From assembly GCA_903909465.1 (NCBI GenBank), contig CAIVVQ010000023.1, forward strand, positions 1 through 37,094: a DNA stretch of 37,094 nucleotides. The letters are read 5' to 3'. Positions 30,079 through 37,094 of this stretch are shown here, one piece after another. The notes beneath the pieces were generated by a model. That model was not told the DNA's origin. It saw only the letters and a program-made list of their open reading frames with translations, and made no database searches. A program made the position numbers and the translations under genes. Every line of letters begins with the position of its first letter. Within the stretch, counting starts at the first letter, position 1. The stretch comes from an uncultured Opitutia bacterium. GTDB lineage: Bacteria > Verrucomicrobiota > Verrucomicrobiia > Opitutales > UBA953.

Positions 30079-31755
30079 ATGGCGGACGAAAAAGTAATTT
30101 TTACGATGACGGGGGTCACGAAGTACTTCGAGAAGAAGCCGGTCTTCCGCGATATTTCACTTTCCTATTTCTTTGGCGCCAAAATCGGCGTGCTCGGACT
30201 GAACGGTTCAGGCAAATCCACTTTGCTGAAAATCATGGCCGGTGAAGACAGTGAATTTGACGGCGAGATCAGTCGCGTGCCAGGTTACACCGTGGGCTAC
30301 CTAGCACAGGAGCCGCGGTTGAATGAAACTCAGACCGTCGCCGAAAATGTGCAGCAAGCGGTCGCCGAGATGAAAGCGTTACTCGAAGAGTACGATGACA
30401 CGTTTGTGAAAGTTTCAGAAACCGACGACGCGAAGGAGCAGGAAAAGATTTTAGCCCGCCAAGGTGAAATTCAATCCATCCTCGATGCGCGTGGCGGTTG
30501 GGATTTGGATGCGCGCATGGAAATGGCGATGGAGGCGTTGCGCTGTCCCGCTGCGGACACGATTGTCTCAAAACTTTCGGGCGGCGAGAAGCGTCGCGTG
30601 GCCTTGTGTCGACTGCTCTTAATGGAGCCTGACATTCTTTTGCTCGATGAGCCGACCAATCACCTCGACGCCGACACGGTGGATTGGTTGGAGCGACACT
30701 TAAAAAATTATAAGGGCACAGTCATCGCCATCACGCACGATCGTTACTTCTTGGATAATGTGGCGGGCTGGATTTTGGAATTGGATCGCGGACGTGGCGT
30801 ACCCTGGAAGGGTAATTATTCATCCTGGCTTGATCAAAAGCGCATTCGACTCGAAGCCGAAGAAAAGCAATCCGCGGGCCGTCAACGCTCGATGGAACGC
30901 GAACGCGAGTGGGCGAGCTCATCGCCTAAAGCTCGCGTGGCAAAAAATAAGGCACGCTTACGTGCGTACGAACAAATGCTCACGCAGGATCAAGTGCAGA
31001 GCGAGCGAGCGACTGAAATTTGGATTCCGCCAGGCCCACGTCTCGGCGGTGCAGTGATTGAGGCAAAGGGCATGATGAAGGCCTACGGTGATCGCGTCTT
31101 GATGGAGGACGTAAACTTTTCGCTACCCGCCGGCGGCATTGTCGGAATCATCGGACCGAATGGTGCGGGTAAGACGACTTTGTTCCGCATGATCACGGGC
31201 GAAGAGAAGCCCGACAAGGGAACACTGACCGTTGGCGACACCGTGAAACTCGCCCACGTCGATCAATCGCGCGATTCATTGCCCGCGGATAAGCCATTGT
31301 GGGAAGCAATTTCGGACGGACAGGAAATGGTGCACCTCGGAAAAATTGTGGTGCCTGCTCGAGCGTACGCCGCGCGTTTCGGTTTCACAGGCGATGTCCA
31401 ACAACGCAAGGTCGGCATTATGTCCGGTGGAGAGCGTAATCGCATTCACCTGGCCCGATTGATTAAAGCGGGTGCCAATGTCTTGCTGCTCGACGAGCCA
31501 ACGAATGATTTAGATGTGAATACCATCCGCGCCCTTGAAGATGCACTCGAATCTTTCGCAGGATGCGCAGTGGTGATATCGCACGATCGCTGGTTCCTCG
31601 ACCGTGTGGCCACGCATATTTTGGCCTTTGAAGACGACGGGAAAATCGTTTGGCACGAAGGGAATTACGGCGACTACCTTGAGGACCGCCGCCGCCGACT
31701 CGGCATCAGCTCCGATACGCCACGTCGACCTAAATACCGCCGGCTTACGCGTTAG
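30079..31755 (+). CDS. ettA: ABC-F family ATPase, energy-dependent translational throttle protein EttA
   Basis: Two ABC domains (GLNGSGKSTLLKIMAG, GPNGAGKTTLFRMITG), LSGGEKRRVALCRLLL and SGGERNRIHLARLI signatures, no TM segments. Start at 30079 rather than 30058. Confidence 0.92.
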   Translation: MADEKVIFTMTGVTKYFEKKPVFRDISLSYFFGAKIGVLGLNGSGKSTLLKIMAGEDSEFDGEISRVPGYTVGYLAQEPRLNETQTVAENVQQAVAEMKALLEEYDDTFVKVSETDDAKEQEKILARQGEIQSILDARGGWDLDARMEMAMEALRCPAADTIVSKLSGGEKRRVALCRLLLMEPDILLLDEPTNHLDADTVDWLERHLKNYKGTVIAITHDRYFLDNVAGWILELDRGRGVPWKGNYSSWLDQKRIRLEAEEKQSAGRQRSMEREREWASSSPKARVAKNKARLRAYEQMLTQDQVQSERATEIWIPPGPRLGGAVIEAKGMMKAYGDRVLMEDVNFSLPAGGIVGIIGPNGAGKTTLFRMITGEEKPDKGTLTVGDTVKLAHVDQSRDSLPADKPLWEAISDGQEMVHLGKIVVPARAYAARFGFTGDVQQRKVGIMSGGERNRIHLARLIKAGANVLLLDEPTNDLDVNTIRALEDALESFAGCAVVISHDRWFLDRVATHILAFEDDGKIVWHEGNYGDYLEDRRRRLGISSDTPRRPKYRRLTR

Positions 31756-33220
31756 TGCGTTGCGACTGAATTAGCATTTCGCGCCACATGGGCGCTTGGG
31801 CGAAGAGTGATTGCACCTGCGCATCACTCATCCGCCATGTCCAGTTCCCTTGCGCGGTTCCGGGTGTATTGAAGCGCGCTACAGAGCCGAGCCCTAGTAA
31901 ATCTTGCGCTGCAATCACCGCACAGATGGCCGGACTCTCCAGTGCCGCCCGCGCGATGGCGATGGGGCCATTGGTGAAGTCGCCTAAACAGTCGCGAACA
32001 TTTTGTTTCTCGGCTTCCGAGGCGTGGTCGAGCCAGCCTTGCACGGTGTCGTTATCGTGCGTGCCCGAATACGCCACGCGGTCGGGTGTGATTTGCGAAG
32101 GGTGGTGTGGATTTTTTTCAGGATTACTGAAGCCGAATTGGAGAACCGACATACCCGGCAGGCCCGCGGCTTGGCGTAGCGTATCGACACCGGGAGAGAG
32201 TAAACCAAGGTCTTCGGCCACGAGCGGAAGGTCGCCCAGGGCATGAGTGAAATCAATGCCAGGGCCTTGTTTCCATTCGCCGTGACGGGCGTTCAGCGCG
32301 CTGGCGGGCACGCTCCAATAGTCGTGAATGCCGCGGAAGTGATCAATGCGCACCGCATCAAAAAGATTTAAATCGTGATGAACGCGCGAACGCCACCAGC
32401 TGAAATTATTTTGGGCGTGGCGATTCCAGTCGTAGAGCGGATTGCCCCAGAGCTGTCCGTCTTCCGAAAAATAATCGGGTGGCACGCCCGCAACCGAGAT
32501 GGGTTGAAGGTGCCGATCCAATTGAAAGAGTTCGGGGTGCGCCCACATGTCGCAACCATCGGCCGAAACATAAATCGGTTCGTCGCCGAGAAGTTTTATT
32601 CCTTTCTCGTGCGCATATTTCTTTAACGCGAGCCACTGTTCATGAAATAAAAACTGCAGTACCGCGGCCTCGATCATTAACTCAGCATCAGGCTTAATGA
32701 TTTTCCAGGTGGCGGGCGCAGTGAATTGATTTTGCTCTCGGAGTGCCGAATAACGCATCCAGGGCATCAGCCAGGCCGCGTGCTGTTGTTTGAAAGATTG
32801 GAAGTGATGGTCCTTGGCGAGGGCGACGCTGCCACGGACGGCGACGTGCTTGAGCAGCGGACGTAATTCATGCCAGAGCCTTCCGTAGTCGGTCGATTCT
32901 TGAGCGATACGGCCCGCTGCTTTAACTTCCGCGGCATTAAGTAAACCGCGGTCTTCGAGGTTCGCCAAATCGAGCAGGTAGGGATTGCCGGCGAAAACCG
33001 AAAGGGCTTGATACGGCGAATCGCCGTAGCCCGTTGGACCGAGCGGGCAGACCTGCCACCAGGTGAAACCCGCCGCCGCAAGAAAATCAATGAATTGGCG
33101 AGCGTGCGCACCGGCCGATCCCACCGGTCCTGGACCTGTCAGCGAAGTGAGGTGGAGTAGCACGCCTGCAGTTCGCTGCGGAAAGGCGCGGCAGCGAAAA
33201 GCGTGAGAGGCGTTCGACAT
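31745..33220 (-). CDS. malQ: 4-alpha-glucanotransferase (GH77)
   Basis: RTAGVLLHLTSLTGPGPVG, WWQVCPLGPTGYGDSPYQ, FDAVRIDHFRGI, VAEDLGLL, YSGTHDNDTVQGW. Start placed at 33220. Confidence 0.93.
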   Translation of the reverse strand: MSNASHAFRCRAFPQRTAGVLLHLTSLTGPGPVGSAGAHARQFIDFLAAAGFTWWQVCPLGPTGYGDSPYQALSVFAGNPYLLDLANLEDRGLLNAAEVKAAGRIAQESTDYGRLWHELRPLLKHVAVRGSVALAKDHHFQSFKQQHAAWLMPWMRYSALREQNQFTAPATWKIIKPDAELMIEAAVLQFLFHEQWLALKKYAHEKGIKLLGDEPIYVSADGCDMWAHPELFQLDRHLQPISVAGVPPDYFSEDGQLWGNPLYDWNRHAQNNFSWWRSRVHHDLNLFDAVRIDHFRGIHDYWSVPASALNARHGEWKQGPGIDFTHALGDLPLVAEDLGLLSPGVDTLRQAAGLPGMSVLQFGFSNPEKNPHHPSQITPDRVAYSGTHDNDTVQGWLDHASEAEKQNVRDCLGDFTNGPIAIARAALESPAICAVIAAQDLLGLGSVARFNTPGTAQGNWTWRMSDAQVQSLFAQAPMWREMLIQSQRTNA

Positions 33221-33222
33221 TT

Positions 33223-34314
33223 TTAGCGGAACTCGACGTGATTCTTGGCGCGTAATTCGCCCATCCATTTATCCACGGCATCTTTCATCGACTCCATGCG
33301 AACGCGTTCTTCAATTTCGGAGCGGACTTTGACGTCATCTAGTGAGCCATTGCCTGCGGGCTTAAAGCCGTCGCGCTTTAAAATAAACCAAATGGACTTA
33401 CCTCCGGGTAAATCAAATTGTAGGGCATTGGAGGTTTCGCCGTCTTTAAGGGTCCGCAACTCAGTAGCGACACGTTCATTCAGTTCTTCAATCGACTTCC
33501 ATCCGGCGTCGCCTCCGGCACTCGCATAATCGTCGGTGCTGATGGACTTAGCGACTTCGGCAAAGTTAAGTGTCACCTTTTGATTCGGTGGAATAACTTT
33601 ATAAAAAGCAAAGGTTGCCGCGATTTTTTCGGGGCTCTTCAGTGCATCCACCCAAGCATTGGCACGGGTTTTGGCTTCTTCAATCGTCTCGGCCGCACCT
33701 TGTGTAATAGTAATCTGACTCAGCTTAACGCTTTCCTTGTGTGTGAAGTCGGCCTGGTGCTTAGCAAAGTATTCGGCCACGCGACCAGGGCCCACTTCGA
33801 GCGCGGTACGACGAACCTGACCAATCATGTAATCAAAAATAATCCGATCTTCAATCTGACGACGGTAAGCCAAGGGCGTGGTGCCTTGAGCGCGCAGTGC
33901 CGCAACAAAGCGATTGCGGTCGCCGCCGAAATCACGGCGGATGGTGTCTTCAATATCCCCATCAACGTAACTCTCCGGAATTTTCCCCATGCTGTTTTTA
34001 AATTCAGCGATGATGAGTTGGCGGTCGGCAAATTGCTTGAGGGTTTCTTCCGCAATTGAATCTAAAGTTTTATTAAATTCTTCATCGGTCTTCGCCTTGG
34101 CGCGAATTTCACGCACGAAGGGGGTGACTTGTTGGCGGACGTCAGAGAGGGTAATCACTTGTCCGTTGGCGCTGCCAGCCACACGATCTGAATTCATTTC
34201 CGACCAGCGCTTGGCGGCGGTCTCTTCGAGTGAAGCCTCCTTAGGTGCCAAGGCTTGAGCATTCAGCAACGGGCTAAGGGCAAGCAAAGTGATTAAGGAG
34301 GTGGAAACTTTCAT
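33223..34314 (-). CDS. Parvulin-type peptidylprolyl isomerase / SurA-like periplasmic chaperone
   Basis: Signal peptide MKVSTSLITLLALSPLLNAQA; SurA-N-like region; PPIase-like DAGWKSIEELNERVATELRTLKDGETSNAL. Confidence 0.75.
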   Translation of the reverse strand: MKVSTSLITLLALSPLLNAQALAPKEASLEETAAKRWSEMNSDRVAGSANGQVITLSDVRQQVTPFVREIRAKAKTDEEFNKTLDSIAEETLKQFADRQLIIAEFKNSMGKIPESYVDGDIEDTIRRDFGGDRNRFVAALRAQGTTPLAYRRQIEDRIIFDYMIGQVRRTALEVGPGRVAEYFAKHQADFTHKESVKLSQITITQGAAETIEEAKTRANAWVDALKSPEKIAATFAFYKVIPPNQKVTLNFAEVAKSISTDDYASAGGDAGWKSIEELNERVATELRTLKDGETSNALQFDLPGGKSIWFILKRDGFKPAGNGSLDDVKVRSEIEERVRMESMKDAVDKWMGELRAKNHVEFR

Positions 34315-37094
34315 TGACTGTTAGGATGGGAGAGTCGCGACAGGAAGCCACGAATCTCGGCGAGTTTCCGCAGGGGGTCCTTGGCGGTCAAGCGGGGAAA
34401 GCGATTTCCAATTAAGACGGAGGTTGATTGGCCAGTGGCTGTCACTTGTTGGCAGCGAAGGGTATTGCCTTCAGTGCCGACGGTGGCGACGCCTTTGACT
34501 TCGGCAAGGCAGCGAATTTCAGCAATTTGTATCAATGCCTCCGCTTCCGCGGGGAGCCGTCCGTAACGATCCTGTAAACTGTGGCGAAGTTCGCCAAGCT
34601 CAGTGGTGTCGAGCGCGAGGGCGATTTTGCGAAAAGCTTCAATGCGTAGACGGGTCTCTGGAATCCAGTCGCTGGGCAAGGTGGCAGTGAGGAGCGGGCC
34701 TTCGTCGTCCGTGACGTAGTGACCATCGTTAATCACATCAGCATGAGAAACAAAATCGAGGTGCACTTCGCAACGGTCGACGATGGTGGTGCGGTCACCT
34801 TTCATTTTTGAAACGCTGCGTCGGAGGAGCTGACAGTATAACTCGAAGCCCACGCTGGCGATGTGTCCACTTTGGGCTGAGCCGAGAATATTTCCGGCGC
34901 CGCGCAGTTCGAGGTCGCGCATCGCAATTCGAAATCCCGCACCGAGTTGATTGTATTGGCGAATGGCCGAGAGTCTCCGGCGTGCGCCTTCAACTAATTC
35001 GGCATGACGGTGCAGAAAGAGGTACGCATACGCTTGTCGGTTGAAGCGGCCCACCCGCCCGCGCAATTGGTAGAGCTGGGCGAGGCCGAATCGGTCTGCG
35101 CCCTCAATGATGAGTGTGTTGCAATTAGGAATATCCAAACCGGTTTCAATGATGGTCGTGCAAACAAGAATATCGTATTCACCCGCGACAAATGCAGCCA
35201 TCGTTTCTTCAAGTTCGCCCGCGCTCATCTGTCCGTGTCCAACCACAATACGGGCCTTGGGCATCAGGGCTTTTAAACGTTCGGCAACGGCGCGAATGGT
35301 GTCGACGCGATTATGAAGGTAGAAAACTTGGCCACCACGAGCGAGTTCAGCCTGCACTGCATCCTGCACACATTTTTCATCGTAGCTGCGCACGATGGTG
35401 CGAATGGCGAGGCGTTCACGTGGCGGGGTTTCGATGACGCTTAAATCGCGAGCGCCGAGCAGTGCGAGGTAGAGTGTGCGCGGAATCGGCGTGGCGCTCA
35501 TCGCTAGGACATCAACTTCCGTGCGTAGGCGTTTGAGTTTCTCTTTATGCCTTACCCCGAAGCGGTGTTCTTCATCGATAATCACTAAGCCGAGCTTGGC
35601 GAAGTTCGTGCCTTCCGAAAGTAAAGCGTGCGTGCCGACAACGATGTCGACCGTACCAGCGACGGCCCGGGCGCGAACTTGGGCTTTCTGTTTCGCGCTA
35701 CGGAAGCTGCTCAGTAATTCAACGGTAACGGGCCAGCGGGTGAGACGTTCGCGGAAAGTTTCGTAGTGTTGCTGGGCGAGCACCGTGGTCGGCGCCAGAA
35801 TCGCGACCTGCCGGCCGCCGACGATACATTTGAAGGCCGCGCGCAGTGCGACTTCGGTTTTGCCAAATCCCACGTCGCCGCTGATGAGTCGATCCATCGG
35901 CGCCGTGCGTTCCATGTCCGCTTTGCAATCAGAGATTGCACGTAACTGGTCGGGCGTTTCGCGGTGCGGGAAGGAGCGCTCGAATTCGCCCATCCAATTA
36001 TTCTCATCATCTTTTGGATGAGCGATGCCGGGCTTGGAAACACGCTCGGCCTGCAGGGCGATGAGTTGGGCGGCTAAATCGACTGTGGCTTTTTCTACAG
36101 CGCGGCGGGACTTATCCCAGCCACCGCCACCGAGTTTGGAAAGTTTAGGGTGTCCGCGACCAATGCCTACGAAGCGAGAGAGGAGGTGCGATTCGCGCAG
36201 CGGTAAATGCAAGGTCGCCTTGGCGTCGAACTCCAGCGAAACGAAATCTTCGGTGCGTCCGTCGTTTTCAAACGGACGGATACCGCGAAACAGGCAGATG
36301 CCTTGCGTGGTGTGCACTAAGGTGTCGCCATCAGCAATCTCTCCGAAGTCGAGTGCACGTCCGACCGCGGCATGTATGGCGGTGCGTCGACGGGGCAGTG
36401 TGGCCAGTGGCCGACGTTTCCGTCCTAATAATTCACGCTCGGTTAATAAAATCAACCCGCCGGAAAGTTCGCCCGCGAGTGAGCCTGCTTCGATGATGAT
36501 GCCACCACTGAAACGCGCTTGGATGATTTGCGGGGCAAAGCCTTTGAGTTTCGCCGCTGCGAGGTCGGCCTGTAAGCGTTCAACCGAGGCTTCGGTGTCG
36601 CCCGCCAAAATGCAGGGTCGGCCGCCACGACTCAGATCAGCGGCTTGTTGTAAGAGCGAGAGTCGAGAGTCGGTGCCATCGTTATTATTTCCAATCAGAA
36701 GTGAATCAATCGGCGTACATTCCAGCGACTGTGTTGACCAACCCGCTTCTGTTTCGTCGGTTTCTTCGAGCGCGAGAAGATTGATATCGGACTGAAGGAG
36801 TTCGCGGCACAGTGCCTCGTCAAAGGTTTGGTTAACGCCTATAATAATCGCGTGTTTCGGTAAGTGTGTAAAAAAAGGTTTCTCGTTAACATTCGTTGCC
36901 TCGGTGCGAGGGGCGCAGATGACGAGTCCGTTGACTTCACCTTCACTGCGTTGCGTGGACGGATCAAAGGGCCGGAGTGATTCCACGGTGTCGCCAAACA
37001 AATCAATCCGCACGGGCATTTGCGCGTTGAGTGGGTAGACGTCGAGAATGCCACCGCGCAGTGCGTATTCGCCCGGCTGTTCGCAGAGGGCTTC
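34311..37094 (-). CDS. mfd: Transcription-repair coupling factor Mfd, N-terminal part beyond window
   Basis: Frame continues open to 37094 (EALCEQPGEYALRGGILDVYPLNAQMPVRIDLFGD); RLISGDVGFGKTEVALRAAFK, DEEHRFGVRHKEKLK, ATPIPRTLYLAL. Confidence 0.95.
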   Translation of the reverse strand, partial: EALCEQPGEYALRGGILDVYPLNAQMPVRIDLFGDTVESLRPFDPSTQRSEGEVNGLVICAPRTEATNVNEKPFFTHLPKHAIIIGVNQTFDEALCRELLQSDINLLALEETDETEAGWSTQSLECTPIDSLLIGNNNDGTDSRLSLLQQAADLSRGGRPCILAGDTEASVERLQADLAAAKLKGFAPQIIQARFSGGIIIEAGSLAGELSGGLILLTERELLGRKRRPLATLPRRRTAIHAAVGRALDFGEIADGDTLVHTTQGICLFRGIRPFENDGRTEDFVSLEFDAKATLHLPLRESHLLSRFVGIGRGHPKLSKLGGGGWDKSRRAVEKATVDLAAQLIALQAERVSKPGIAHPKDDENNWMGEFERSFPHRETPDQLRAISDCKADMERTAPMDRLISGDVGFGKTEVALRAAFKCIVGGRQVAILAPTTVLAQQHYETFRERLTRWPVTVELLSSFRSAKQKAQVRARAVAGTVDIVVGTHALLSEGTNFAKLGLVIIDEEHRFGVRHKEKLKRLRTEVDVLAMSATPIPRTLYLALLGARDLSVIETPPRERLAIRTIVRSYDEKCVQDAVQAELARGGQVFYLHNRVDTIRAVAERLKALMPKARIVVGHGQMSAGELEETMAAFVAGEYDILVCTTIIETGLDIPNCNTLIIEGADRFGLAQLYQLRGRVGRFNRQAYAYLFLHRHAELVEGARRRLSAIRQYNQLGAGFRIAMRDLELRGAGNILGSAQSGHIASVGFELYCQLLRRSVSKMKGDRTTIVDRCEVHLDFVSHADVINDGHYVTDDEGPLLTATLPSDWIPETRLRIEAFRKIALALDTTELGELRHSLQDRYGRLPAEAEALIQIAEIRCLAEVKGVATVGTEGNTLRCQQVTATGQSTSVLIGNRFPRLTAKDPLRKLAEIRGFLSRLSHPNSQ

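Noticed and set aside
29279-30097. 272-aa plus-strand ORF
   Set aside because: Mostly antisense to nusA and runs into the divergent promoter region; no domain.
36025-36795. 256-aa plus-strand ORF
   Set aside because: Antisense to mfd; Ser/Arg/Pro-rich low-complexity composition typical of shadow ORFs.

Overview
This 37 kb window is gene-dense bacterial chromosome. The gene set (PEP-CTERM protein, sulfatase, McsA/McsB/ClpC, ACP-KAS pair) suggests Verrucomicrobiota/PVC, but this is inference only. It is mostly core genes. Left part: a truncated polysaccharide-export tyrosine kinase, an M48 lipoprotein protease, SppA, a conserved family of unknown function, a sulfatase/metallophosphatase pair and a LysR regulator. 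Middle: yggS-recN, an SDR, short HPF/RaiA, mpl, nrnA-truB-ribF, clpC, DUF423, a PEP-CTERM metalloprotease, an RNase D-like exonuclease, tRNA-Ala(GGC), ACP and KAS. Right part: mcsA-mcsB, rbfA-infB-nusA, an EttA-type ABC-F protein, and malQ - parvulin - mfd (truncated). No rRNA, CRISPR array, transposon, prophage or clear defence island was seen. The best leads are: (1) a complete-looking arginine-phosphorylation/degradation module (ClpC+McsA+McsB, with phospho-arginine sensing residues apparently retained) lying between the two halves of the usual nusA-infB-rbfA / nrnA-truB-ribF cluster; (2) a candidate attenuator in the nusA leader with mutually exclusive hairpins; (3) all seven convergent protein-gene pairs abut or overlap at their stop codons; (4) a G-quadruplex-type run just upstream of yggS-recN; (5) a conserved protein family of unknown function at 3673-5121. 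No searches were run; product names come from reading the translated motifs.
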